A stretch of 57,350 bases of DNA, from NCBI GenBank assembly GCA_039029395.1, contig JBCCGG010000038.1, forward strand, positions 1-57,350. Direction: 5' to 3'. Source of the DNA: JBCCGG01 sp039029395. Its GTDB lineage: Bacteria > Pseudomonadota > Alphaproteobacteria > Kiloniellales > JAKSDN01. The notes under the pieces are model-generated. The model was not told where the DNA came from. It saw only the letters and a list, made by a program, of their open reading frames with translations, and did not search any database. The translations under genes were made by a program, and so were the position numbers. Positions 41,989 to 50,655 of this stretch are shown here, in pieces; position 1 is the first letter of the stretch, and every line of letters begins with the position of its first letter.

Positions 41989-42708
41989 TCAGATGCCGCT
42001 GCGCTTGGGCAAGCCGACGTAGAGGTGCACGTGAGAGTCCGAGGCGAACTCGCCGGGCAGCGGCCCATAGGTCTTGCCGTCGGAGTGGTAGACGATGGCC
42101 AGCTCGGCGGCCAAATGCTCGCCGGTCAACTGCAGACATGGCTTGAAGGTGCGCTCGACCACGGCGTTGCCGTTGGCGTCGGCGACGAATACCGATTGAG
42201 AGCCGTCGCGCGCGCCCACCGGCAGGTCGTAGGTGCCGATGAAGGGCTCGGTCGGCGGCCAGGCCATGAAGGCGTGCCACACGGTGTAGACGCCGTTGGG
42301 CACCAGCTTGGTGAAGGTGAGATCCAGCGTTCCCTCGCCGTCCTGGCAGCTGTAGGTGCCCTTACCGCCGGCCTGGAACCATTCGCCGAGCGTGATGCCG
42401 AGCGGCTCACCCTTGGGCCAGGGGCCTAGGTTGTCGGGCTCGAAGGGCGTGTGCTCGACCGGCTCGGCGGTGGAGTAGAGCGGCAGGCTGAGATCGCGCT
42501 CGCCAACCGTCGGGCGGTAGACCTGGCCCGAGCCCGGCACTTTCTCGACGAAGATGTCCTGCTCGGCCAGATCGTCGTCGATGTGCAGGTTGAAGGTAAG
42601 ATCGAAAGAGACCGGCGGGTCGTATTCGCCCACCGCGTGGGCCTGGCCAGCGCCCAGGCCAAGCCCGGCGATGATGGTGGTGGCGATCAGTTTACGCTTG
42701 AAAGACAT
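41989..42708 (-). CDS. secreted hypothetical protein, partner of the MauG-type peroxidase
   Basis: 239 residues from ATG 42708 (AGGAGA seven bases upstream). A signal peptide ends around GAGQAHAVGEYD. The mature part is beta-rich with aromatic blocks (WPKGEPLGITLGEWFQAGGK; GVYTVWHAFMAWPPTEPFIG) and one pair of Cys (C-x-D...C-x-Q-L). No known family was recognised. It follows the di-haem peroxidase gene by 19 bp on the same strand, so the two are probably cotranscribed and may work together in the periplasm. Confidence 0.65.
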   Translation of the reverse strand: MSFKRKLIATTIIAGLGLGAGQAHAVGEYDPPVSFDLTFNLHIDDDLAEQDIFVEKVPGSGQVYRPTVGERDLSLPLYSTAEPVEHTPFEPDNLGPWPKGEPLGITLGEWFQAGGKGTYSCQDGEGTLDLTFTKLVPNGVYTVWHAFMAWPPTEPFIGTYDLPVGARDGSQSVFVADANGNAVVERTFKPCLQLTGEHLAAELAIVYHSDGKTYGPLPGEFASDSHVHLYVGLPKRSGI

Positions 42709-42727
42709 GGGAAAATCTCCTGTTGGG

Positions 42728-44197
42728 TCAATCTTGGACGGGGAGTCCGCTGGGCACGCTGGCCGGGATCAGATGACCGGCGTCTCGGCTCGCGGGGTCG
42801 GTCAGCGCCTTCAGGAAGGCGACGATGTCGGCGACCTGACGGTCGGTGAGCGGGCGCGGCTCGAGCTCGTTGGCGGCGGCGATCGCGCCGCGCAGCTTGG
42901 GGCTCTGCTGCACCCAGGTGTCGCGCCGCAGATAGTCGATCAGACGCGCCGGGTTGACCGGGCGGTGGATCAGTTGGGATCCGACCGCGGTTTTCTCATT
43001 GATGTGGGCGAGCGGCGGCAGCTCGGCCAGGCCGGCGCGGTAGGCGTTTAGGGCCGCCACCGGGTCGACGTGGTGGCGCACCACCGCCTCCAGGCTGCGG
43101 TAGGAACCCGCGTGACCCCAGGGCCCGGTCAGCTCAACATTGCGCAAGGAGGGGGTGCGGAACTTGAAGCGGTCGGCCGGGTCGCGGGTCACCTTATAGC
43201 GGCCCTCGTCCTCGAGCCGGGCCATGAAGCCGGTCGCACGCCAGTAGGAGCGGTCGAAGCCGTCGTTCTTGCCCGGGCCGATCTGGGGCATGGCGATGGC
43301 GTGGAAGTCCTGGTCGGTTTGAAGCGCCCCGCTGTGGCAATGGGCGCAGCGCGCCTCGCCGTAGAACAGTGCCATGCCGCGCCGGGCGGCGGGCGTCAGG
43401 TGGCTCTGGTCGCGGGTCTTGAGGAAACGGTCGAAGGGGCTGTCGTCGGCCCTGAAGGCGACCGTCTCGAAGGCCGCGATCGCGTTGGCGGCCTGCACGA
43501 AGGTGATGTCCTCGGGATCCTTCACCTCGGGATAGGCGGCCTGAAACAGCGCCACGTATCGCGGGATCGCGGCCAGGCGGCGGGCGAGCAGCGCCCAGGC
43601 GCCGTCAGGCCCGGCCAGCTCATCCTTGGCAACGGCGGTGGCGATCTCGTTCTCGCCCTTGTGGCCGGCCATCTCGATGTGGGACAGCACCGGGAACATG
43701 GCTTGCACCGCGAGCACATTGTCGAGCCCCTCGGGCAGCTGTTCGCGCGCCGGCGACCAAAAGCCGCTCGGCCAGTTATTGTTGGCGTCAACCTCCACCC
43801 GGCCGTCGTGGAACAGGCGGCGATAGCCTGTCGCGCCGACGAAGTAGAGCGGCTGGGCATTGCGCGGCACCCGGCCCAAGACTGGCGTTTCAGGCCCGAC
43901 GCGGCGGTCCGGCCCAAGGCCGCGCGCGCCTTCGCCGAAGGACAGCGCGACGCCGTCGCCGCTGCCCAAGTTCGGATGATGACAGGTGGCGCAGGAGATG
44001 TTTCGGTTGCCGCTCAGCTCCTTGTCGAAGAACAGCGCCTGGCCCAACGCGACCTTTGCCGGCGAAGGCTGGCCGCCGTGGTAGAAGTCGCTGTCGGTGA
44101 GGGACTTAAGCTCGCTTAAGGGGTTGTTGAGCTGCGGGGCCAGTCCTCCAAGGGCGACCAGCAGGAAGCTGAGCAAAAAGATCCGGACGATCCTCAT
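42728..44197 (-). CDS. di-haem cytochrome-c peroxidase / MauG family protein
   Basis: 489 residues. Two haem-c CXXCH motifs: SCATCHH (Cys 69, Cys 72, His 73) and RCAHCHS (Cys 284, Cys 287, His 288). An N-terminal signal (FLLSFLLVALGGLA) puts it in the periplasm. The CCP/MauG patterns LGQALFFDKELSGNRNISCA, then FRTPSLRNVELTGPWGHAGS and VADIVAFLKALTD are clear. Enzymes of this group reduce hydrogen peroxide or oxidise protein-bound tryptophan; which applies here is not visible. The downstream gene encodes a secreted protein that could be a substrate. Confidence 0.9.
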   Translation of the reverse strand: MRIVRIFLLSFLLVALGGLAPQLNNPLSELKSLTDSDFYHGGQPSPAKVALGQALFFDKELSGNRNISCATCHHPNLGSGDGVALSFGEGARGLGPDRRVGPETPVLGRVPRNAQPLYFVGATGYRRLFHDGRVEVDANNNWPSGFWSPAREQLPEGLDNVLAVQAMFPVLSHIEMAGHKGENEIATAVAKDELAGPDGAWALLARRLAAIPRYVALFQAAYPEVKDPEDITFVQAANAIAAFETVAFRADDSPFDRFLKTRDQSHLTPAARRGMALFYGEARCAHCHSGALQTDQDFHAIAMPQIGPGKNDGFDRSYWRATGFMARLEDEGRYKVTRDPADRFKFRTPSLRNVELTGPWGHAGSYRSLEAVVRHHVDPVAALNAYRAGLAELPPLAHINEKTAVGSQLIHRPVNPARLIDYLRRDTWVQQSPKLRGAIAAANELEPRPLTDRQVADIVAFLKALTDPASRDAGHLIPASVPSGLPVQD

Positions 44198-44347
44198 AAC
44201 GGCAGTCCCCTTTCGTCGGACGCGTCGTCGCTAAGACGGCGGGAGACTGAGCCTTGCCTGTATCAATCGGATGTCGGCATAGGGCGAATTTGGTTTCAAT
44301 TGTTTCCGGACTGGACAAGTTATAGCCAGGACGGGGACCGCGCCCGG

Positions 44348-45088
44348 TCACTCCAGTCGCTCGCCTTTACGCTCCTCTATGACCAGGGACCTGACGGCAG
44401 CATTAGGGGGCAGATTGAGCGTAAACAAGATGGCATCGATCACCTCGCGATTGGTCAAGGCGCCATCGGAATGTCGAGGGTCTTGCCACGCGGGGTCGAG
44501 CGGCGAAATGTCCTTGATGTTTCCGGGATAGACCGCGGTGACCCGAACCCCGGTTTGCCTCAGCTCGTCGGCCAGCCCCTGGACCAAGCCGTGCTGTGCG
44601 GACTTTGCCGCCCTAAAGGCGACGGACGTCCCAAGGAGGGGCAGGTAGGGCAAGCCGCTGGTCGAGATAACTGTGTGAATGTCCGCATCCGGTCTGGCTT
44701 TCAAGACCGGCAAGACGTGCCGGGTGAGGATGAGGGCGCCGACGGCGGCCGAGGCAACGCACGCCTCGATGTCTTCGTCGCTAACCTCGCTCATGGATCC
44801 TGGCAGCCACATCGCGCCATTGTGGACCAGACCGTCGAGATTTCCGTGCGCCTCGGCCAGCCGTCGGCCCGTTGCCTTGCAGCTTTCCGCGTCGACGAGG
44901 TCGCAGGTCAAGGTCTCGGCCGTCTGGCCGGACCGTGCCTCGATTTGCTGCGCCGTTTGTGCCAGGGCCTCGCGGTTTCGCCCGAGAAGCAGGGGTTTGG
45001 CGCCGGCGTCGGCCATGACAATCGCCAGCGCGGCGCCAAGGCCACGCCCCGCGCCGGTGATTGCGAACTTCCGTCCAGAGATTCGCAT
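44348..45088 (-). CDS. short-chain dehydrogenase/reductase (SDR)
   Basis: 246 residues from ATG 45088 (AAGGAG six bases upstream; ATG 45091 also possible). Classical SDR parts: the NAD(P) motif ITGAGRGLGAALA, LTCDLVDAESC, the LVHNGAMW stretch (equivalent of N-N-A-G) and a C-terminal YPGNI. The usual Y-x-x-x-K site reads F-R-A-A-K (VAFRAAKSAQHG), so the catalytic Tyr is replaced by Phe. The start overlaps the stop of the small ORF at 45088-45243 (TGATG), indicating translational coupling under a SoxR-type promoter. Confidence 0.8.
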   Translation of the reverse strand: MRISGRKFAITGAGRGLGAALAIVMADAGAKPLLLGRNREALAQTAQQIEARSGQTAETLTCDLVDAESCKATGRRLAEAHGNLDGLVHNGAMWLPGSMSEVSDEDIEACVASAAVGALILTRHVLPVLKARPDADIHTVISTSGLPYLPLLGTSVAFRAAKSAQHGLVQGLADELRQTGVRVTAVYPGNIKDISPLDPAWQDPRHSDGALTNREVIDAILFTLNLPPNAAVRSLVIEERKGERLE

Positions 45089-45243
45089 CATTGGCTCCTT
45101 GTTTGCCGGTGCGACGACGGAGGACTCGTCCGACGACGAGCGCCAGCGCCGCCGATCTGGCTCTGCAGTGCCGCACAGAACAGACCGAAGGCAGGATGGG
45201 ACCGAGCGGCAAGCATCATCGTGTCCGCGAAGATCTTGAACAT
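45088..45243 (-). CDS. 51-residue ORF coupled to the SDR gene
   Basis: ATG 45243 follows TTTGGAGGAATGGA, a strong ribosome site. The product begins MFKIFADTMMLAARSHPAFG and ends in an Arg/Ser/Pro-rich tail. Its stop TGA overlaps the SDR ATG, so it may be a short leader protein that couples translation or a small protein of its own. It is the first gene after the SoxR-box promoter. No family was recognised. Confidence 0.5.
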   Translation of the reverse strand: MFKIFADTMMLAARSHPAFGLFCAALQSQIGGAGARRRTSPPSSHRQTRSQ

Positions 45244-45276
45244 TCCATTCCTCCAAAGTTGGACAGGCGGAATGGA

Positions 45277-45307
45277 ATCGTGCAAGTTCAAGTATACTTG
45301 AAGTCAA
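45277..45307 (-). promoter_or_regulatory. SoxR-box promoter driving the 51-residue ORF and SDR gene
   Basis: TTCAAGTATACTTGAA (45287-45302) is a perfect 16-bp palindrome matching the SoxR box core (CAAG-N4-CTTG). On the minus strand it lies in a 19-bp spacer between TTGACT (45302-45307) and CACGAT (45277-45282). The unusually long 19-bp spacing is the hallmark of SoxR-activated promoters. The soxR gene itself starts 35 nt away on the other strand. Confidence 0.75.
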
Positions 45308-45341
45308 GAGGTGATTGTACGCCGGTAAGAGGAATCTGGAG

Positions 45342-45803
45342 ATGGCCAAAAGCACGGCTGTGCTGACGATCGGAGAGGCGGCGCGCCGCTGCGGTGTGGC
45401 CACCTCGACGCTGCGGTTCTACGAGGAACGAGGGCTGATCACGTCCCTTCGCACGGCGGGAAACCAGCGGCTCTATCACCGTACGACGCTTCGGCGGATC
45501 TCGGTGATACAGGTTGCCAAGTCGCTGGGGCTCTCCCTCAAGGAGATCGGCGAGGCGCTGAATGAGCTTCCCGATGGCCGGACGCCGAACAAGCGGGATT
45601 GGGAACGGCTGTCTAGAAAATGGCGGGCGCGCCTGGACACGCGGATCGATCAATTGCAGCGCCTGCGTGAAAACCTCACCGGCTGCATCGGATGCGGTTG
45701 TCTGTCCCTCAAGACCTGTGCGCTCTACAATCCGGACGACCAACTGAGCGCGGCTGGCTCCGGCCCCCGCATCCTGCTCGATCCATCGGCGGAGACGGAG
45801 TGA
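45342..45803 (+). CDS. soxR: redox-sensitive MerR-family regulator SoxR
   Basis: 153 residues from ATG 45342 (AGAGGAA upstream). The N-terminal MerR HTH is LTIGEAARRCGVATSTLRFY. The C-terminal [2Fe-2S] ligands CIGCGCLSLKTC have Cys at 115, 118, 120 and 126, the exact C-x2-C-x-C-x5-C spacing of SoxR. SoxR is activated by redox-cycling compounds or superoxide and turns on promoters with a 19-bp spacer. A SoxR-box promoter is present in the shared upstream region facing the SDR gene. Confidence 0.93.
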   Translation: MAKSTAVLTIGEAARRCGVATSTLRFYEERGLITSLRTAGNQRLYHRTTLRRISVIQVAKSLGLSLKEIGEALNELPDGRTPNKRDWERLSRKWRARLDTRIDQLQRLRENLTGCIGCGCLSLKTCALYNPDDQLSAAGSGPRILLDPSAETE

Positions 45804-45842
45804 TGTCGGCCGTGCGCTGATCTAAGCCGCGAGGGTCCGGCC

Positions 45843-47741
45843 TTAGGAGCCGCGCCGCAAAGGGTAGGGTCCCGGCTGCCAGGTCTCGGTGGCCTGATCC
45901 CAGACATGAAAATCGCCGCCCTGGATCGGGACCGCGACGCTGATATCGCCGTAGTTCAAGTAGACGAAGCCGTCGTCTCGATCATACTCCACGTACTCGT
46001 TGGTGGTGTCCGATGCGTTGGGGTCTCCGGGAAAATCGCTTTGGTACTCGTAGTTAATCCAGATCTTGCCCCGCGAATTGTAGAAGCGCAGCCGGTCGCC
46101 CTGGAAGTAGCCGATCCCGATGGTGTCGGGGCTGTCGGCGCTTCGGTCGTAGTGGAAGCTGGTCTCCTCCCGTCCGCCGGTCGTGGTCCCGAGATTGGCG
46201 AAGGTGGTCAGCTGAACGGCCAGCATCTGGGCAAGCTGCAGCGGGTCGGGATTGGCGCAAACCCGTTGCGGCTCGCCCGGGCAGGGGCCCGGTCCCCCCG
46301 CTTCGTCGTCGAAGAAGCGAAGGAAGGCGCGAAAGGCGACATTTCCGCGCACCGCGATGCTGTAATAGTCGTAGGCATACCAACCTTCGTTCCACCGGAT
46401 TCCGAAGCCGACGCGCAGGATCTTGTTGCCGTTGGCGAAATGCAGCATGCGCAGAGAGTCCGGATCGAGCCGACAGCGCGACTCGCCGGGTTGGTTGCAC
46501 TCGGCGAGTAGCTCGGCGACCTTTTGATTGAAGAAGCCAGGCTCGCTCGGATTGATTTGCCGATCGGGATTGGATCCGTCGCTCACGCTCCAGGTCGTCT
46601 GGCGAAACTGAATATGCCCCTTGTTGGGATCGGCGGGCTCGGACTTAAGCCAGTGGAAGCCGGGATTATCGCCGACCTCCTCGAAGATCAGCGGCTGGCC
46701 GGCCGGTACGGCGATGATCAGCCCAAAGCCCAGGTCCTCATAGATGTCAAACCTCAAGGCGGCCGGGTTGATGCCCTGTCCATAGGTTTCGAACAGCGCC
46801 ACCAAGCCCGCGGGGTCGCTCGAGGAACGCGCGAGTTCGGTGAGTGCCATGGTCTTGGTGTGATACCAGCGATAATGAAAGTTCTCCCCGCTCATGACGT
46901 CGGTTTCGGCGTAGGCGATCACCGATCCCCTGACGGGATCGGCCGGCGCCGTGGAGTAGAGCCATTTGGGCACGGCGGCCCGGGCGGTGCGCTCGGTCAC
47001 AACGGGCTGGCGCTCGAGCTCAGCCAAGTAACGCGACGGTATGGCCCAGGTGAAGCCGGCCGCGCCGTCGTTGAGCCCGCCGTCGACCACGCCGATCAGG
47101 CGCCCGGCGCTGTCCACCACTAGCGCGCCGGAGTAACCCGGCAGGGAGCCGTTGCGCATGGCGTAGATCTGCTCGGAGATCGAGGGGATGCCGAACTCGC
47201 GCACCGCTTCCACCACCCGGCTTGGCACCAGGTCCTGCAAGGGGCCGCCGCTGCCGCGCCGCATCTCGATCGGCTGGCCCTGGCGGGAATCCGAGTGCCA
47301 GCCATAGGCGTAGAGTGCCGTGTTCAGGGGCGGATCCTCGACGTGCGCCGCCTGGAAGGGGACGCAAGGCGCAAGGCCCTGCGCGCCCGACGCGCTGGGG
47401 TTGACGGTCAGCAGCGCCAGGTCGGCCCGCGGCAGAATCTTGGAGAGCGTGGCGAGCTTCACGGCATTGCCGCACTTGACGATGATTTTGCCGGAGAGCG
47501 GTATGGCATGAAGGCTGGTGATAATTTGATCGTCCCGCTTCCACAGGAACCCGCTGGCGCTGACGTTGACGTTCGGGCCGCGCACTTCGACCCGCACGGC
47601 GCGGCTGGTCATGAACTCTTCGGCGGGCATGCCGGCCTTGGCGCCGACTGCGTCCAGGGACAGCATCGTCAAACAGACCCAGGCCAAGAGCGGTGCGGCC
47701 GAGAAACATCTAAAGGATTTGATCGCAAAATGACGTCTCAT
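45843..47741 (-). CDS. secreted trypsin-like serine protease with long C-terminal extension
   Basis: 632 residues from ATG 47741 (AAGGAG upstream). A signal peptide (APLLAWVCLTMLSLDAVGA) is followed by a trypsin-like domain: His 78 in IITSLHAI, Asp 107 in RADLALL, and Ser 204 in LPGYSGALVVDSAG. Residues about 270-630 form a region with no family I know; it is rich in aromatic and Asp/Gly residues and repeated beta-like units (WNEGWYAYDYYSIAVRGN; DDGFVYLNYGD). A four-Cys pattern suggests disulfides. It is second in an operon, starting 12 nt after the stop of the membrane-protein gene. Confidence 0.75.
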   Translation of the reverse strand: MRRHFAIKSFRCFSAAPLLAWVCLTMLSLDAVGAKAGMPAEEFMTSRAVRVEVRGPNVNVSASGFLWKRDDQIITSLHAIPLSGKIIVKCGNAVKLATLSKILPRADLALLTVNPSASGAQGLAPCVPFQAAHVEDPPLNTALYAYGWHSDSRQGQPIEMRRGSGGPLQDLVPSRVVEAVREFGIPSISEQIYAMRNGSLPGYSGALVVDSAGRLIGVVDGGLNDGAAGFTWAIPSRYLAELERQPVVTERTARAAVPKWLYSTAPADPVRGSVIAYAETDVMSGENFHYRWYHTKTMALTELARSSSDPAGLVALFETYGQGINPAALRFDIYEDLGFGLIIAVPAGQPLIFEEVGDNPGFHWLKSEPADPNKGHIQFRQTTWSVSDGSNPDRQINPSEPGFFNQKVAELLAECNQPGESRCRLDPDSLRMLHFANGNKILRVGFGIRWNEGWYAYDYYSIAVRGNVAFRAFLRFFDDEAGGPGPCPGEPQRVCANPDPLQLAQMLAVQLTTFANLGTTTGGREETSFHYDRSADSPDTIGIGYFQGDRLRFYNSRGKIWINYEYQSDFPGDPNASDTTNEYVEYDRDDGFVYLNYGDISVAVPIQGGDFHVWDQATETWQPGPYPLRRGS

Positions 47742-47752
47742 CGAAATCTCCT

Positions 47753-48619
47753 TTAGCGGCATAAAAACTCCACCAGAAGCCCAAATCCTTGGCCTCTGGC
47801 TTCCGCGGTCAGGTCGCTGGTCAAGCGGGCCCTGACTGCTTCACGCTGGTCGGCCGGTAGTTTTTCCTGCGCCCCAGCGGCGAGATCGGGCTTCGTGGCG
47901 GCGAAGTCGGCACAGAGCTCGTCGGCAAAGGCCACCCGCTGGCTGAACGACCCACGTGCGCAGTCGGCGTCCCGGGCAAGGAACAGAAGGCCCTTGCGGT
48001 CCTCCTCCGTCGGCAGTTCGCCGAGGCCGTCGAGCAGCGGGCGCCATTTCTTATCGCTCACCTCGTCGAGCGAAACATAGGTCCCGAAGCTCTCGGTCAG
48101 GGTCAGCACATCGCCGTCCGCCGTGAGCGTCGCCAGATCGTCGCAGGTCGAGGGATTGGTGGCGGAGGAGTGCAGGTAACTCTTTTGCGGGACCGCGCTC
48201 GCGACCCGCTGCTCGGCCTGCTTGGGAATGCTTTGACCCAGCAGCGCCAGTGCTTCTTCCTTGTCGAAGCCAAGCTTTATGTATTCCGCCAGCAGCTCGG
48301 CGTTGCTCGGCGGCGGCGCGGGCTGCGGGGTCAAGAGGCCATGGTCGCGCACATAGAGCGAGGTTGGCGCGGCGACCAAGACGGCGAAGCCGAAGGTCCC
48401 GATCCGCACCGCCTTGGCGGTGCTGAAATGCTTGTCGTTCAATCCAAGCATGGCGGCCAGCGCGGTGCCCACCGCGCCGATGAAGGCGCCGACCACGGCT
48501 GACTTTGCAAGACCCAGAAGAGCGCCCACCATCAATCCGATGCCAAGGGCGCCATAGACCGAGCTGGCAAGGGAGTTCCGCGCTGGATTTGGGGCCGGGT
48601 CGTCCTTGGAATCGGTCAT
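47753..48619 (-). CDS. membrane protein with glycine-rich helices, partner of the protease
   Basis: 288 residues. Three hydrophobic helices lie in residues 18-90 (YGALGIGLMVGALLGLA; AVVGAFIGAVGTALAAML; GTFGFAVLVAAPTSLYV). A soluble part of about 195 residues follows, with Cys 159 and a helical C-terminal domain containing two more Cys. No family was recognised. It sits directly upstream of the secreted trypsin-like protease with the ribosome site for that gene overlapping its stop, so the two are cotranscribed. Confidence 0.6.
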   Translation of the reverse strand: MTDSKDDPAPNPARNSLASSVYGALGIGLMVGALLGLAKSAVVGAFIGAVGTALAAMLGLNDKHFSTAKAVRIGTFGFAVLVAAPTSLYVRDHGLLTPQPAPPPSNAELLAEYIKLGFDKEEALALLGQSIPKQAEQRVASAVPQKSYLHSSATNPSTCDDLATLTADGDVLTLTESFGTYVSLDEVSDKKWRPLLDGLGELPTEEDRKGLLFLARDADCARGSFSQRVAFADELCADFAATKPDLAAGAQEKLPADQREAVRARLTSDLTAEARGQGFGLLVEFLCR

Positions 48620-48779
48620 GGGTCGTGCGCCACTCCTTCGCGTTCGACGGCCCCCGGCCGGAGCCTACGCTCAGCCTCGTCTTGACAGTCGCATAGGTGA
48701 ATTTTCCGATCAACCGTTGGCCGGCGCGGCCAAGGCGCGGCAGGTGAAGGTTGATTCGGGCACGACTATGCTTATGGCC

Positions 48780-49274
48780 ATGACCAAAGATCCAGTCTTT
48801 ACGCGCCGGCCGGCGACACCGGACGATCTAGCCTTCGCCTGGGGTCTCTATCGCCGGCTCATGAAACCGCTGACCGAGGCCTTGATCCCCTGGCAGGAGG
48901 CGGCCCAAAGGGCGGTCGTCGAACGGGACCTGGCGAGCGGCCAAGCGGAGATCATCGCGGTGGACGGCGCTGACGTCGGCTGGATGCACCTGCGTGCGGA
49001 GGAGGATCGGCTCGAGCTATGCCAGCTCTACATCGCACCGGACCACCAGAACGGGGGTATCGGCGGCGCGATCGTCGAGCAACTCAAGGCGCGGGCGGCA
49101 ACCGACGGCGTCGTCTTGGATCTGAAGGTCACGGTCAACAACCGAGCCGTGGCGCTCTATCGCCGTTTGGGGTTCGAGGAAGTTGATCGCGACGCGGTCA
49201 AGGTCGCGTTGCGCTATAGCCCGCCCGCGCCGTTGGGCAAGGGCGGCAAGGGGCGCTTGACCAGCTCCGACTGA
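48780..49274 (+). CDS. GNAT-family N-acetyltransferase
   Basis: 164 residues from ATG 48780; in-frame ATGs at 48768 and 48774 are possible. The acetyl-CoA loop is seen as LYIAPDHQNGGIGGAIVEQL (motif A, Q-x-x-G-I-G), then VTVNNRAVALYRRLGFEEV (motif B). The acetyl acceptor is not known. Its last 61 bp overlap the convergent Lrp-type gene, an unusually long overlap. Confidence 0.85.
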   Translation: MTKDPVFTRRPATPDDLAFAWGLYRRLMKPLTEALIPWQEAAQRAVVERDLASGQAEIIAVDGADVGWMHLRAEEDRLELCQLYIAPDHQNGGIGGAIVEQLKARAATDGVVLDLKVTVNNRAVALYRRLGFEEVDRDAVKVALRYSPPAPLGKGGKGRLTSSD

Positions 49275-49696
49275 ATGATCGAGGTGTTGGTTTGGGCGTA
49301 GGGCACGATGCGGTCGATCACCCGCTCCAGATCCTGCACGGAGCGCACGTGGGCCTTGGCGATGTAGCAGTCGTCGCCGGTGACCCGCTCGCAGGTGACG
49401 ATTTCCTCAATGCCCATGACCACGGCGGCGACCTTCTCGAGCTGACCGGCGACCGGGCGGATGCGGATATAGGCGGCCAGACCGTAGCCCAGCGCCGCCG
49501 GGTTGACCTGGGCCCGGTAGCCCTCGATCACCCCGGCCTCCTCCAGCCGGCGCAGACGCTCGGTCACGCTGGGTGCCGAGAGTTTGGCGGCGCGTGCCAG
49601 CTTGGCGACCGGTGTGCGCCCGTCGCGTGCCAGGCTGCGCAACAGAGTGGCATCAATCTCATCCAATGCGGCGCTTTTTATTCTTAGGTCAATCAT
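49214..49696 (-). CDS. Lrp/AsnC-family transcriptional regulator
   Basis: 160 residues. The N-terminal HTH reads LDEIDATLLRSLARDGRTPV and LSAPSVTERLRRLEEAGVI. A C-terminal RAM/ACT-like ligand domain runs from about 75 (YGLAAYIRIRPVAGQ) to VIDRIVPYAQTNTS. Such regulators sense amino acids and often control a neighbouring exporter. Here the divergent gene is an EamA transporter with a 89-bp shared region. The 3' end overlaps the GNAT gene by 61 bp. Confidence 0.92.
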   Translation of the reverse strand: MIDLRIKSAALDEIDATLLRSLARDGRTPVAKLARAAKLSAPSVTERLRRLEEAGVIEGYRAQVNPAALGYGLAAYIRIRPVAGQLEKVAAVVMGIEEIVTCERVTGDDCYIAKAHVRSVQDLERVIDRIVPYAQTNTSIIQSELVKRPLPPLPNGAGGL

Positions 49697-49785
49697 CGAA
49701 TTGTCCTTCGATATTTATAACAGTATCGCGGATTTTGTTTTGTTCGTCCATTCAAAATGCCTCTATGGCCTGTCATTCTATGTGC

Positions 49786-50655
49786 ATGACTCACGCCAAG
49801 AGCCGTTTCACCGCCGCCAGCGAAGCCGTGCCACCTCAAGCGTGGTTCGTGGGCAGCGCGATCTTCCACTATCTGGGGCCCTCCTTTGCCGTGCTGCTGT
49901 TCGCCCAGGTCGGCGTGCTCGGCGTCGCTTGGCTGCGCATCGCCAGCGCGGCGGCGCTCTTCGCGCTCTGGGCCAAGCCGTGGCGGGTTTTCGCCGAGGC
50001 CAACCGGGAAACGCGAATTCTGCTCATTCTGCTTGGTGCCTGTCTGGCACTGATGAACAGCACCTTCTATCTGGCCATCGATCGCCTGCCGCTCAGCCTA
50101 GTGGCGTCAATCGAGTTCGTCGGCACCATCGGCGTGGCCCTCTGGGGCTTGCGCTCGGGCCGCAACCTGGCCGCGCTCGCGCTCGCGGTGGCCGGCGTCT
50201 TCTTGCTCAGCGAGCTGCGCTGGGCGAGCGACCCCTTGGGGCTCTTCTTCGCGATTGCCAACGGCCTTCTGTTCGTCGGCTACATCCTGCTCGGCCATCG
50301 CATCGCCCGCCAAGGGGCGGGGCAGGGGGTCGAGCGCCTGGGCGCGGCCATGGTCGCCGCCTTCGTCTTCGTCATGCCGATCGGCTTTACCGAGGCCTTG
50401 GCCGCGCTGGCCGACCCCCTGCTCTTGGCCGCCGGCATCGGGGTCGGGATCTGCTCCTCGGTGATCCCCTACATTTGCGACCAGCTCGCCATGGCGCGCC
50501 TGCCGCGCAACTCCTTCGCGCTCATGCTGGCGCTGCTGCCGGCCACCGCGACCGCGATCGGCGCCATTGTTCTAGGCCAAATCCCGACCCTGCTGGATCT
50601 TCTGGGTATCGCGTTGGTGATGCTCGGCGTGGCCGTCCACAAACCGGCAAGTTAG
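49786..50655 (+). CDS. EamA (DMT) family transporter
   Basis: 289 residues from ATG 49786; ATGs at 49765 and 49780 are also in frame. Ten membrane helices in two repeated five-helix halves, e.g. LLILLGACLALMNSTFYLAI and FALMLALLPATATAIGAIVL. EamA proteins export amino acids or metabolites. It is divergent from an Lrp/AsnC regulator, which points to amino-acid export under that regulator. The AT-rich spacer includes a run of T and ATA motifs. The stop overlaps the cupin gene by 4 bp. Confidence 0.88.
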   Translation: MTHAKSRFTAASEAVPPQAWFVGSAIFHYLGPSFAVLLFAQVGVLGVAWLRIASAAALFALWAKPWRVFAEANRETRILLILLGACLALMNSTFYLAIDRLPLSLVASIEFVGTIGVALWGLRSGRNLAALALAVAGVFLLSELRWASDPLGLFFAIANGLLFVGYILLGHRIARQGAGQGVERLGAAMVAAFVFVMPIGFTEALAALADPLLLAAGIGVGICSSVIPYICDQLAMARLPRNSFALMLALLPATATAIGAIVLGQIPTLLDLLGIALVMLGVAVHKPAS

